Positions 1-12,800 of a stretch of DNA of 64,000 bases are shown here, piece after piece (the first letter of the stretch is position 1; each line of letters begins with the position of its first letter). The position numbers and the translations under genes were made by a program. The stretch comes from Rhytidiadelphus loreus (lineage: Eukaryota; Streptophyta; Bryopsida; Hypnales; Hylocomiaceae), in the NCBI GenBank assembly GCA_947034895.1, contig OX344761.1:74585839-74649838 (forward strand), in the 5' to 3' direction. The notes under the pieces are model-generated. The model did not search any database. It was not told the origin of the DNA and was given only the letters and a program-made list of their open reading frames with translations.

Positions 1-230
1 TAAGATTTGTAAAGTTGGATTCACAAACCGTAGAGTCTTGATGCCATAGTCTCTGTCCAAAGAGAAAGCCAGCAAAGTGTAACCTCTATCTTCCAAAAGA
101 GGTAACCAAAGGAAGCCTTTCCTATCTGTTACCTGTTGTGCACGTGAGTCATAGAATTATGTGACAGCAAAGCTACCGCCAACGGACTCTTTATTCACGC
201 TCGTCGTCTCAGCAACGCACGCATATGCAG

Positions 231-2897
231 TTAAGTTATTCTTCTTCCTTGAAAACCATGAACATCACCAATGAACGTGTCGTTCGGTATTTCAGCTCCA
301 CATTCCTCCACGGGATCCGCATTATGATCTGTACCCTCTTGAAGAATGTGATGTCCTTCTGGGGTTTGGTTGTCGCTAGTACCCACAGACTGGTTTCTCA
401 AATTCTCCGACTTGTCATCGATCGAAGTCTGGGAACCATCTTGTGGCACATGGCACTGATACACGCCGTATGAACTAGGATGTGGAACTTCGTAAACGTA
501 TTGCACAGGTTGTTGATGTGCAAATTCTACAAATTGCGAGTTGGTAGAATGGTCTTGCTGAGACTGGGGCGTGTAGGGTGACATCGGAACATTGGAAGAC
601 TGCCCAGCCATGTCTTGGAATGCTTGACTTGGTCCAGCTTGATGCTGTTGTTGCTGGACGTGAAAGTCTGTCCCTCCTCCCGGGTGTGGCCCTGCCAGTA
701 GTAGTGTTCCAGACTTTTCAAATCAGTTCGAAATCATGCCAACTTGCCGTTCCGAAGAAGAAGAAGAATTATTTTCTGTTCCTATTGCTCTAATTTACCC
801 TATCAGTGTGTGTGTGTGTCTCAATAATTCTGCAAAATTGCTCTGTTTTAAATCACGGCTGCAGGTTGAAATACTACTACTGTGTTGCACTAATTTTCAC
901 AGATTTTTACTTATTGTATTAATTTTCACAATTACCGTATGTATATAATTGTATGACTCCCTGATAGTATAAATCATTGTAGTCCTGAATCTAATATGAA
1001 TGTATACAGAGAGCAAGTTTCTCTTAAAAGAAGGGTAATAGACTATACCAACCTATCTGATATAATCATTGTGGGCATGGAAAAGCTAGCTTATAAATAT
1101 TAGCAGCGGAAGGAAATGAGGCAATGACATTTGTCTCATGGCTTCTATTCTTCTAGTAGAGAGAATACAAGATTAAATACACCAAAATAAATGAGTCTAA
1201 CAATGGTTCTATCATCTCGTGACTTTTAGTTCATTAGATTCTCCAAACTATAGATAATTTATAAAGCAAGGTTTTTCTCTATTTTGGTTTGTTTATGAAA
1301 AAGAGTTCTCCGTACCCGAATTGACCCAAAGGCCATGGTGAGCTTGGGGTTGTCCACCTAAAAAAATCTCCGTTTGTGCAGCTACAAAAACCTCCGTTTG
1401 TGGAGGTGGGCCAAGGTGTGTCCTTGTGTTTTCCAATGAACGTGAATGACTTCCTCGAATTATGTTCATACCTCCTTGCTGACCTTGTATTTGAACTTGT
1501 TGTTGCGGTAAAATCGATTGGTTCATTTGCATTTGATTTTGTTGGATTGAGGCGGATTGATTAAGATTGGGGTATGATTGTGGTATTGTTGATGTGCCTC
1601 CAATGTGCGCATTTGAGGAAGGGTTTTGTCCGTACTGTGATTGATTTCCAGCTCCACCGCCTCTCCCATAACTACATCATTCTCGACAGTGTCCACTAGG
1701 TAGATTAGAATGAAATATTGCAAATTTCTAACTGCAAAAATTTCAAATACACTTATACACTAGGAAGAGAGTCTTTACATCTCTAATTCTTGAAATGTAT
1801 TCAAAATCAAGATATAGTGAAGTGTAGTAAAGTGACAATGAACACATTTTGTTATATTGAATCCCGTGTTGCTTATTTTACTTGCTTAGCAAGAATAATT
1901 TTTAATTGTAATTGTAAAATTTTAATGGAACCCACACCATACTTAGGTCAATGTAGAGAAGTGATCAAGAAACTCACTTGGGCCATGGGTTGTTTCCATA
2001 AAGAAGTTGTTTTGATTCAACAAGACTATGAGCTTTTCTGAGTCCTTCTTCCTCCTTTTCTAAAACAATTACCGAAGAAAATAAAGTTTAATGTCAATCG
2101 TTTAGATAGAACTCTATTTTAAAAACTTGGCCGTACATTGTAAATAAGATTCTAAGAAATAGAATAACAAATATACCCAAGACTATCTATTTTGAAGAAT
2201 GTCAGACTAGGAACGTAGTACCTGCTCTATGCTTATTCATGTGGCCACCCAATGCTTGAGATTTCTCAAAAGTCTTGTGACAAAATCGACATGGATGATC
2301 TTTGGGTCTGTCTTTTGGTGCTGGTGGTAACAAATCATTGTTGGTGACATTGCCAACAACGTCAGAATTTTTTGCATTTTCCTTTGTAGAACTTGGTCCC
2401 GTGCCTACCTCAATATTATCTCCAAAACGAAGTTATTATTGGTGCACTTAATGAAACTAGAAAAACACCCAAGCTTCCATTCTATTCTATTCTTTTCTAT
2501 TCTACTACACGATGTAAGTGTCAAAAAGAAAAGCATTGTTTGTTTTCAAGATAATTATAAGAAAGAATAATTAAGCACAATGACAATGAGCTCAAGAAGA
2601 TGTAGTGACTGCATAATCAACAAACAATCGGATTGAAGCAAACAATCACATACAAATGAAAACTTAACAATCAATTAGAGCAACCGGATTGAAGCAAACA
2701 ATCACATACAAATGAAAACTTAACAATCAATGAGAGCAATAGGTAATCAAATACATACTAGAAGTGTCGTCCTTTTTGCTATGAGACGCCGACTTAGCCT
2801 CAGGTTTCGCTCTTTTTCCGCCAGATAACACCATGCCTGTCGAAGTTCCGAGTACAAATAGGGCGTAGATAAACAAAACAACATGCAGTTCTATCAT
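231..2897 (-). CDS. QALGGH-type C2H2 zinc-finger protein, five-exon model
   Basis: Putative plant transcription regulator with a single C2H2 finger. Exons on the minus strand: 2897-2759, 2419-2222, 2037-1978, 1660-1316, 691-231. Every junction has GT/AG and the same phase, and the sum is 1203 nt (400 aa plus stop), which supports the model. The finger is in exon 2: C-x2-C-x12-H-x3-H with the plant QALGGH core followed by MNKH. Exon 3 continues as a short hydrophobic/Gln-Asn segment. Exons 4 and 5 encode a Gly/Gln/Asn/Pro-rich low-complexity tail with a Q-H cluster at the start of exon 5. The first ~21 residues from the chosen ATG are strongly hydrophobic and resemble a signal peptide, which is odd for a nuclear protein. 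An in-frame ATG at 2969 would bury that segment. The finger call is strong; exact family, start and the exon 3-4 acceptor (weak pyrimidine tract) are uncertain. Confidence 0.72.
2629..2740. repeat. 56-bp tandem duplication in intron 1 of the zinc-finger gene
   Basis: Two almost identical copies of a 56-bp unit lie head to tail (starting at 2629 and 2685) with two differences near the end of the unit. They sit between the first two zinc-finger exons. A simple local duplication; no function is apparent. Confidence 0.9.
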
Positions 2898-3305
2898 GAC
2901 AGGCTGTTTTCTACAATTGATAAACAAAGAAAATACTGTCAATTTCAGCTTAAGAGGGGAGAAAAACAATCACAGAAACTCCATTTCAGTAATGATAAAT
3001 GAAAACTACAATGTTGTCGATCACCACCGACCTCACTCATACCTTCCGACTCTCACTTCAACTGTCAGTTGTCGACGCTTTTTATTATCTATTTTCCACC
3101 TTTGTTGTGTGTGTTTGATCTTCATGATCTCGAACTGGCACTTCAATTCTGTCATTCAGCTTTAAAAATAAACCTTTCAAAAATACTTTTTCATAAATGG
3201 TTGGTTCTAATCAAACCAGGTATTTGATGGTAAAAATGTGAACAGATTCAATTGTAAGTCAATTTGATGGGCATTTTGAAAGTCAAACTTGAATTTTCCA
3301 CATAG

Positions 3306-3451
3306 TTTTTTTTTTTTTTTTTTGACACAAATAAAGGGAACCCTTTACTGCAAAAGAATATAAAATACAAAGCCCAACTGCAAGCAACTTAGGCAAGAAA
3401 GGAGGCAACAAGAGTAAGAATAAAACACAACAAGGCGCCTGGGCCAGGCAG
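3306..3451 (-). mobile_element. 5'-truncated LINE (L1-type) 3' end with target-site duplication
   Basis: Read on the minus strand, the segment ends in a ~18-nt poly(A) preceded by text typical of plant L1 3' ends (a stretch reading as AAAGGGTTCCCTTTATTTGT before the A tract). It is bracketed by a perfect direct repeat TTCCACATAGTT (left copy from 3296, right copy 3452-3463). This is the expected result of target-primed reverse transcription with severe 5' truncation. No coding sequence remains. Confidence 0.8.
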
Positions 3452-3463
3452 TTCCACATAGTT

Positions 3464-6400
3464 ATTGACTATAAATGCTTTTAAGTTTCTGGACAATGAA
3501 TGACAAAGAATCTCTCCATGTGGGACAATTCATCCTCCAAAATTTGTGTGGAAAGGGAATGTCTTCTCCAATAGTTTGTCTTCTAATGAGTGCCTTTTCA
3601 TTTTTTTGAGCCAATAATTCACACAGTGACAAAATAGATGATTTCCACGGTGACTAGACCGGCGTTCAAGGATTAAGCTTAATTATGAAAATGTAGCTCT
3701 AATAATCTACTTTTTACTTCATTTTAAATTTTTTTCCAAAATTATTGAATTTGTAATTGTTCTTACACTTTGAAGATAGCCTCTTGAAAGCTCAAAATAC
3801 ACCACTTTTAAACTTTTTCTATCAACTTTCTCTTGGTGTGAGCTTAAGGAATACACCAATTACACCATGATGTTTTTCACTATTATTTTGAAATTTTAAG
3901 CATTTTTGTAATTACTGTGATTTTTACAAAGAAATTTATTTATTTCAATTTGATGTTTTTAATTACAAAAAAATAAGAATAAATTTTAGACATATATTAC
4001 TAGATGTGAAAGATATAAATTTTAGACATATATTACTAGATGTGAAAGATATCAATGTTTTTAATGTAGAAATCTAATGAAGTTTGACCACGTTTGGACA
4101 TGAAATGTCTTTTAAAGATTAAAAACATGCAATTTTCTACACTTGCAATTTCTTATCTTGAGAATTTAGAATTTAAAGGGTGAAAGGTGTGATGCTCTTG
4201 TGTGCCCCAAAGAAGACAATCAATTACAATCCAAGTTGATTTAATTAGAGTTTGAATAGTGCAAGATCTCCTCATATTAATATGGATGACTAATAGATGA
4301 ATGTGGTTTAATTAGTATAAAGATTTGGATGAATTTTAGATAAGAACTAGATAATGTATATGAAATTGGATAAAAAGTTGAATGACAATTACATTATTTG
4401 AGAATGTATATATGAAAACATTATAGACTATATTTTATCAATTTTAAATAAAATATATTGTGTGCTTTACAAATTTGGATCATTCCTAAATTAATCATTG
4501 AGTTAGAGTAGAAAGTAGTAGGGAGCACTAATTGAATTAACTTGTATCTCTTCAAGATCGGGGATAGAAATTGGACAAGTGTCTTTTATAATCATACAAC
4601 TATATTTGTACATTTGTCCAATTTTTAATAGAAATAGATTTCTATTGATATATGGAACCATTTTCCATGCGCCATTATAAAAATGTGTTAATAGTTCAAA
4701 TTGAAATTTAAAAAAGTTTCAAATTGCAATTTTTTGAACGTGTACAAAATAAAAATGCACTTATACCATTAGAAGATGTTTGGGGCCTCTAGAAGCATGT
4801 GAGTTCTTAGCTTCAAAATTTGTCTTGACTATGTTAGGAATGCTACCAACTGTACAGTTCAACATAGTGGAGACAGTGCCATGTCATTTTTGAATTAAAA
4901 TGTGGTCATTATAATTGGTATTGTGTTTCCTACATGCTACAAAGGTGTCAATAAGACCAAAAGCTACATTTGACAAGTTGCCCGGCTACCTGAGAGGTCA
5001 TCACTGTATTTGGGCGTGCCATCACTAATACAAAACTACCATGGATTTGAACATTGAATTGCTTTTCTTTTTTTATTCATCATGTTAGATTTTGTTAAAA
5101 TCTGTTGGAATTTATTAAAATTTACTATATTTAAAAAAAATTAATATAAATTTGCTAAGAAAAAAACAAGAAATTCAATACAATCTATAGTAAAAAAGGT
5201 AGTCTTTGGTCACCAAGGAATAGTGTTAGAGCATGGTGCCCAATGCCCATGTTGGCACTAGTTTGGTGCCAAGGGACACTACACTCTGACATTATTCTTT
5301 GGTGTCTAAAGACCATCATTTTACTAGTGACATGAAATTTTTTACAATATCGAAATACATCAATCCTATTTTAGAGTATTTCTCCTTTTTATTTGATGAC
5401 ATGACTCCTTTTCAAGCTTGGTCTATTAAATTTTTGTCCAGCCTTAAACAATTTTTCTTTTATTTCCTTTTTAGTTATGTCACCTTGTCAATGTGGGTTT
5501 CTTCTACATACTTGACCTCCTTTATGAATTTTCACTAATTGACAATGACATAATATTCTACCTATTAGTGTTGATCAAAGAAAAATTCAATTGTGAATAC
5601 TATTATGCAAGATAGAAAACATAATGTGAGGTAAAAATCCCTATTGTAGCCACAAAACTAATTGATGAAGTACCAAATTTTGTTCATAGATGGGAAAATA
5701 TCATATACAATGATAGGAAGTGAAATCATATTTTTCTTAAGAAAATATAAATTAGATATGAATTCTTGAAGCCATATGCCCTAAAGCCCATAAATGCCAC
5801 TATATTACTTTAACATTGTCAAAAAATAAATGTTGAATAGTCATTGTACTCACAAAGAATGGATTATACATTCTTCAATACATTAAAAAAATCCTTTTAT
5901 ATATTGTAACCATCAAGATATACACTAAAAGTTTTACTATCACATCCTAAAAGCCTATAACTTTGTCTATTCAAAAAATGTGCATTTATTCATCATAGAG
6001 TGACCAATTCTAGGGAGTGACAAAAATAATTAGATTGCCACAATAGTATAACTAACCTTAAGTTTGAGTGTAACCTATTCCAATGTGGAAGCAAGGGATA
6101 AGATTGATACATTGGGAATATTCATGTTTTTAAAATAACTTTAACATATGCTGAAAATTTCATTTTTGCAAGAATTTTGTTGAATATTCATACAAGTTTT
6201 GGGGATTTAAAAAAGCTCTTGCATTTTAGGATGAGTCTCCATCCAAACTGCCCTACAACTATGTTTGCTCATTTTTTCCAAAAGGGGAACAATGTGAAAT
6301 ACATGGTGATTTGCACAAGGTCTAGAACTCTTTTTGTCTCTATAGACCCAAGGTGCAAAAACTCCAAAATTTTCACCTTGGCAAACAAAATATTAAAATC

Positions 6401-7660
6401 TCCCCCTCCCTCTTTTGTTGAATAATTTTGTATTTCTCTAAGTGTTATAACAAATTCAAGGTCCTTGATTTCAAATATGAAATCAAATTTTCCAACTTTA
6501 TCATCTATGATAAATGATAAATTTTTGTTTTCATCCCTCTAGAAAATAATTCAAATTTAGACCTACATGACCAAATGAAATCTACAATAGCTTTATTTGT
6601 GACTAGTGCCTAGAGACATTAACCTTAAAAGGACGAGCTCTATTAGTAAGGTACTTTGCCAAAATGATAAAATTTATGGATTAATAGGTTATTCTTTATC
6701 TCTATTGTGCTCTTGAAAGTCATCCATCAACCACTTTTTGGCTATTGCCACATTATAGGGTTACCCTTCCCCAACATTTGCAGTACTCCAACATTTATTG
6801 CGAAAATAGGGCCCCTCCAAATCTTTCACCTTTACAAGAAAAATGTAAATTTATATATTCTATATTAGATCAATTAACTTTGTACTATGTGACCTTTCTT
6901 CATAGTATTTTGAGGTTTTTGATTTCAATTATGAATTCCAAATTTTCAAATTTTATCATGTATAATAGATGATTTGAACCTTGTACATTTTTCATGAGGT
7001 AAAAAAATTGGAACAACCACCATTGCAATAAATGACTATTAGAATTGCCGTTAACATCACGGCTTAAAAAAACAAGGAGCTATACTATAGGAAATTATAT
7101 TCCTACAATATTGATTTGTTTTTGGACTAAGGTAGCTTCTATCCTTGCAAAGATTCCTCTCCTTCAATCCAGAGTCAATAAAAAGATGCCTCCAACTACT
7201 TTTATTCGTACTTTTCATTTCAAAGTTGAAACAATTAGCTGTACATTGTAAGAGTTGTGTCCATGTAGGACCAACTCACTTTCCTAGCAAGGTAGCTACT
7301 CTATACAAATGAAGAGTACAAAAACTTTCTTCAATTTGGAGAACAAAAGTGGATTACCCATTCACCCCCCCTTCCTACCTAAAGGTATAGAACAAAAAAA
7401 AAGTAACAGAGAGTACCACTATGAGAGTTCAATTTCCCACTACATAATTCAATATTATATCACTTTCAACTCCATCATTGAATTGTGATTCTTAAGTGGT
7501 CCCATCAAAACATATTCAAGCTTTTCTATAGTAAGTACATTTCAAAAGACACATGTCCTGCTCATGAATTTTTTTGCCTCCATTAGGCTGGTCCCAAGTT
7601 TTGCCTGTCATAGGCAGAGTGACCTTATAGTATTTAGTATTATTGCATAATGCTCTTTTT
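3464..7660. other. AT-rich intergenic DNA
   Basis: About 4.2 kb without a supportable gene. Open frames here are short, AT-driven and lack splice-site or protein-family support. The only clear structure is a 37-bp tandem duplication at about 3979-4052. The rest looks like decayed repeat DNA. Confidence 0.7.
3979..4052. repeat. 37-bp tandem duplication
   Basis: The unit containing TTTTAGACATATATTACTAG is present twice in direct, adjacent, near-perfect copies within AT-rich intergenic DNA. Confidence 0.9.
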
Positions 7661-7744
7661 CTTACATTGTACCAAGTGTAAAGAGTTCAGAGCCCATACA
7701 GTTCAATGTGTTCCCCATGAAAGAATAAAAGAAAAAAAAGCCCA

Positions 7745-8335
7745 AAGAGCAACAACTGAAGCCGGGCCGGGGCGGGTCCCCTGGTATGTCGGCAGCAGAT
7801 GCGGTACGTTTGCATGAAAGAGCAAACGACCTTCGTAGCACCAGCAGCGCCGAAACCAACCGCCTCCGAAACATTCACACTTGCACACTCGCGCGGCCAC
7901 CGAATCTCGCACTCTCTCCTCTTTTCCCAGCATTTCCTTCGCTTCTCACAAGCGACTTGTTTCCTGCTTCACAATTTCACTTTCAGTCGTCTACAGTACG
8001 ACGCCCTTCTTCCAACTCTTTTGCAATTTGTTGCTTTCTTTTGCATTGGTACAACTGAAGAAGGGCGGTGTTGGGGGTGGGGTGGGGTGGGGTGGGGTGG
8101 GGGTCTTTTTTAAGTTATTGCAAACTCCGTCTGCATTTTCTCTTCTGCTTTCACTCTTTCCTTTGCTTGATTCGTGTCCTGTGTGACGGTGGGTGGTTCA
8201 GGATTTTACGAAGTTTTTTTCGGTTATGAGTGTGGTAGTAGTCTCCTTTTGAATTTAGTTTTCGTGATTTTCTTGTTTCTAATCGAAGATTTCGTGGAGA
8301 CCTAAGAATGCAAGCGCCGTAACACTATGTCTCTC
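7745..8335 (+). promoter_or_regulatory. GC-richer 5' region upstream of the lipase gene
   Basis: Base composition changes sharply from AT-rich intergenic DNA to a mixed, pyrimidine-rich block that is open in several frames at once, which argues for promoter or leader rather than coding sequence. It contains a G-tract array (8073-8103). It precedes possible first exons of the lipase transcript: after 8340 a frame reading EDLVTEAVELSHNY reaches a consensus GTGAGT donor at 8404, then an exon-like piece follows a TCTAG acceptor at about 8450. Its assignment to the lipase gene is inferred from position only. Confidence 0.4.
8073..8103 (+). repeat. (GGGGT)n microsatellite, G-quadruplex-prone
   Basis: Six consecutive G-runs of four or five separated by single T residues lie on the plus strand in the presumed 5' region of the lipase gene. 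G-quadruplex potential follows from the pattern; a regulatory role is inference. Confidence 0.85.
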
Positions 8336-8999
8336 TCTTGGGATTGGCGAAGAGAAGTGGTCCTGCCGAAGATTTGGTCACAGAGGCTGTGGAGCTGTCT
8401 CACAATTATGTGAGTCTTTGTTTTTTGCTCCCTTCTTGCGATTCTAGTTGGCATATGCTTCAGAAGTATGGAAAGGGTGTGAGAGGAGGTGATGTACCTT
8501 GCAATGTTCATCAAGGAAATTTCAGCTCTTGAGTTTTTGTTTTATTGCCAGTAGTAATGGCAAATTATTGCTTTACATCTGTTGAGAGGTTCCGCATTTG
8601 GGACAAGTGCTGCTCAGGAGACCCCGCGCCGTGCAATGTACACTTCTGTTACATCTTCTTTGCAGACTTATACATACGGGGGGCTCGTGACCAGCACTCT
8701 ACCCCCGCATTCCACAGTTCGTTAGCAGATTGGCAGGCTCACAATCTTTAATTGATTGAGTATTTGAATGAATGAGAAGTATTGGGTATTGGGCAGAACG
8801 TAACATTGGCGAGAACCCTTTTTGGGCACCTTTTAAAAAGGCACGAAAAGAAATCCCAAGGAAGTCGTGACTCCTTGTTTTACAAAGTTGAGCTCAATTT
8901 TGAACAATTGACAGCTCATTCTCTTCACATGTGAGAATACGCGGTTTAATTTTTCTTGTTTTGTTTGATATGGAATCGCTTTTCTCTTAATAAGGTAAC

Positions 9000-9066
9000 A
9001 ACACCTAAATATGTCCAAATTATTGAACTGTAAACACCTAAATATGTCCAAATTATTGAACTGTAA
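9000..9066. repeat. 33-bp tandem duplication
   Basis: The unit beginning ACACCTAAATATGTCCAAAT occurs twice in perfect direct succession, in presumed intronic or 5' DNA of the lipase gene. Confidence 0.9.
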
Positions 9067-9810
9067 ATGGTTTTGTTGGGTCTTGTCGATAGCCAAAAGG
9101 GGATTTTAGATTCTCTTAGAAAGTATTTTTTGGACTCCATATGAATAAATGATGAATTTTTAAAGTGCAAAATATAGGGGTACCTAGGCTTTCATGTATG
9201 AAAACTGTACATTTTAGACACGAATCTAGATGGGATGTTTTTCTTTGGGAACAAATGAAACGGAATTTCATTGCAAAGATGGGATGGTTTTAAGGAAATT
9301 CTTTGTAGGGAAATTGTGTCGTGACTTTACTACTCAAGAATGTCACATGGGGTACTGGGTACTTAAAACAACGTTGAAATAATGTTTGTAAATCTTTGGA
9401 TTCCATTCAAGGAACAGCACCATCAATGTAGCATTGCGGGTTAAAATCAATGCTCTTGTTGCATCTTGTACCCAAAGATCTGAAGTTAACAGCATGACCC
9501 ATGTTCTGCGACCTTGATGCAGGTTAACTATTGCCATCTTTCAACAAATATTATTAAACTGACCAGCTTGGAAACAATGGAACCACATTTGATTGAGGAA
9601 GTCCGCTGTAAGTGTCAAGTGCATCAAATTGTTCTCTATTTCACATTTATAGAACAGGAACTCAATGAATCGTCTTCAAATTCTTATCGAAAAACATGGT
9701 ACTATTGATGTAGCGAATATCTTTGGTTTGTAAATGTTGGACTTTACTGATTTGCACAAGAATTTTGTTTTGTGGAATGCAATTGTGTGATTGTGGAGGG
9801 TATTATTGTG

Positions 9811-12800
9811 ATGTCCACAGGCCAAAAATGTGGAGGAAAGCATTCAGGAAAATGTCGTATAGACAAAGTCATTGCAGCTTTGTCAGAAAGTTTGAGTCAG
9901 GTTTCACATGGAGCAACCAGATGGAGTATCTCGGATACAACGGCAGGCCTTTTTAAACTCTACCAGCGCCATACTAAGGAGGGTGTATCTGACTCTATCA
10001 AGGGCGTTGTAGTCCGAGATCGGTAGACCTTCAAATCAACTTACACTGGAACAAAATTTCTTGATGCTAGTTGTAGCTTTGCTAATGATCTTCATTTTCA
10101 TCTTTATGGTAGTTTGGTGTCTCTACAGCAAGGGGAAAGACTAAGCAGTGGTTCCAAAAATGTAGAAAGTTTAGTCTTCAATGAAACGACATCTGCACGA
10201 TAAAAGAAATTTTAGATTGTTGGGGTCCATCATCCAAAGAATGAATGTCTTTCTTATGTTCAATAGAATTGTGACATATAGTCATAGAAAGTAGTGGCAC
10301 TATAAGTATTATAAAGTTAGGTATTTGAAATTTCAATCCGTGAGGGTTTACTGAAGATTCTATTGAGGATTACATGGAGAAATTTATTTATATGAAATTA
10401 TTGTATTCTATTTGGGGTAGGGACACTTGCAACTAGCCGCTTTTTTAAGATTCGTTTTAGTTAGTCATGATTTTTGACTTTGAAATGGACTGAATTGAAA
10501 TGCAGAGCTGAATTGGGAGAGATGCTAGAATGGCTCCGTTGGTCAACAGCTGCATACGAGAAAGACAGATCTACCCTTATTACTTCGATGCAGGTACGAA
10601 TTATGTGTTTTTCTTGTTCACGAGACTGAACTTTTCAATGTTTTTCTTGTTCACGAGTCTTACTTTGACTAAGATACTTCATACTTTGAGGATGTGTAAA
10701 TACCCGAGTTCTATAGCCCTGCGCATGCACTCGTGAGCAGAAAACCTACACAGGTAGTTTAGATAACTTAGCCTGAAACTCTACCAATTGTAACCCCATT
10801 GAAAATAGTTTCTTACATAAACCCTATCTGTTATAACACAACTAAGTTTTCTAATGTGGTTTTCATTCTAGATACCAACCATGGTTGAATATTTTAAACT
10901 ACTGTATTGGTATATACTTTTTTATTGATAATTTCCTTGCTTGTTATAGACATCGTGGAGGTTAGCGATTGAAGAACATAAGAGCAGTTGTGAGCATTCT
11001 GTGTATCAGAGTCTGATCCTTTGTTTTTGTGGTTCAATTTATTTAGTTACGAGATCGAGATGTGGCGCGGATGGTTGTAGAATCAGCCTTCAACAGACCT
11101 GCCTACTTCATTGCTGTATATCATGTAAAGAAATATGTAGTCATGAGCATTCGTGGGACGTACAACACCACTGACATATTGACAGATTTGAATCCTCACA
11201 ACGAGCCTTTTCAACAAGGGTAAGCGATCACTATTGTTTGACGGTCAATAGACCTGTTAGAAAATAAAGAATAAAGTCGCTCTTTCCTCACATTGTTGAC
11301 TGTCCTGCCGTCCGATTTTTCTCCACGCCTGTAATTATTTTAAATGAATTTCTCTGTGTGTTTAGGAATGCCCACTCCGGAATGCTTGGAGCAGCAAAGT
11401 GGCTTTTGGAAAAGGAAGGACCTTTACTGAAGAGGCTCCTTGCAGAGAATCCGGTGCGTTTATATCGTGGGCCTTGCTTTGAAATGTGAACCTAAAAACA
11501 AAAGTGTTGATGCCAAATTTGAGCCAAATGTCATGAACTTTTGCTTGTCATGTTATGTTTTAGTCAGCAGGCATCAATGTTTTCTCTTCTGGTTACTAAA
11601 AGTTGGTGTCACCTGCTTAATAATTTAGTGGCATGTGCTATTGATAGCTAGAAAAATATACTGCCAGGCACTACAACCTTTTTCAGACTTAAAATATCCC
11701 ATTATAACAATAATAATAATGGTAGAATGGAAAATATGTTCACAACTTTACTTTTGTGTACACTTGAAAGGGAACTGGGAAAATTAGCTTGACATGTGCA
11801 TTGGATTTCAAAAGGGACCGAAGTTGTATTGATAGAGAATGTTCTGGAGTACGCAATATATCGTATTTCCAGAGCTGATTATTAAACTGTGTGTGTTCAA
11901 CAGGGCTACATGCTAGCTCTAACTGGGCATTCCTTAGGAGGTGCTGTTGCCGCTCTATTGGCGATGATGATTCATTCAACTTCATGGTCATGGTTTTTCA
12001 AAACATCACTAGGGATCCTGCCTTCCCGTATCACATGTTGGGGTTATGGTTGTGCTCCCTGTGTTGATCGAAGTCTAGCTGAGACTACAAAGTTCTACAT
12101 CCGCAACGTCGTTCTACAGGTTTACTCAAGTGACCTATTATATATTGTCTCTCCCTACTGGGTTTTAGTACTTAAATGACGGTAAAGCAACGTTGAAATG
12201 ACACTGATATTGTGTCCCTTCAGTTCTTACCCTTCAACCAACTTAATAGTTGATAGCAAGTGTGGAGGGAATTTTGTGATGATGTAGATTGAAGCTTGTT
12301 TGATTGAACATACCTGCTGCACCTGTTGGTAAGTTGGAGCATGGAATTGGACGGCTTGTCTAAGTTTAGTTTTTTTGGCAGGATGACGTAGTGCCACGAT
12401 TGAACCCAGCAGCCATTGAGGCTTTACGAGATGAGATTCAAGACACGAACTTGTAAGTATTTAACCCTAAACGATTTCATTTTTTTAGCATTTTTGAGTA
12501 GGGTCTATAGGGACTTTCATGTTTTCTATTTTATTTATTTATTGATCAGAACATGTAATGTTCTTCTCTGATACTATTGATATTAAATTTGGCCCCATCT
12601 GAATTATAGTTTTCACATTACAATACATCGAATTGGTCACTTTAAAACCATAAATCCTTGCTTTTTAGCGGGTCTCATGCACCAAGTATCGCTCGAAAAG
12701 ATGCTCAGCTTCTGGGCGCTTTGGGATCAGAAATTAACTACATTTCCCATTTGTTGTACATGAATTCAGTATTTTTTGTCTGTATGTGAGTTAAGTTAGC

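Noticed and set aside
5299..7251. Several 60-90-codon frames in AT-rich DNA
   Set aside because: Composition follows the AT background (Phe/Ile/Leu/Lys/Ser), without splice sites or family motifs.
7786..8186. Three overlapping plus-strand frames and several minus-strand frames
   Set aside because: Simultaneous openness in all frames reflects pyrimidine-rich, stop-poor composition of a promoter/leader, not coding.
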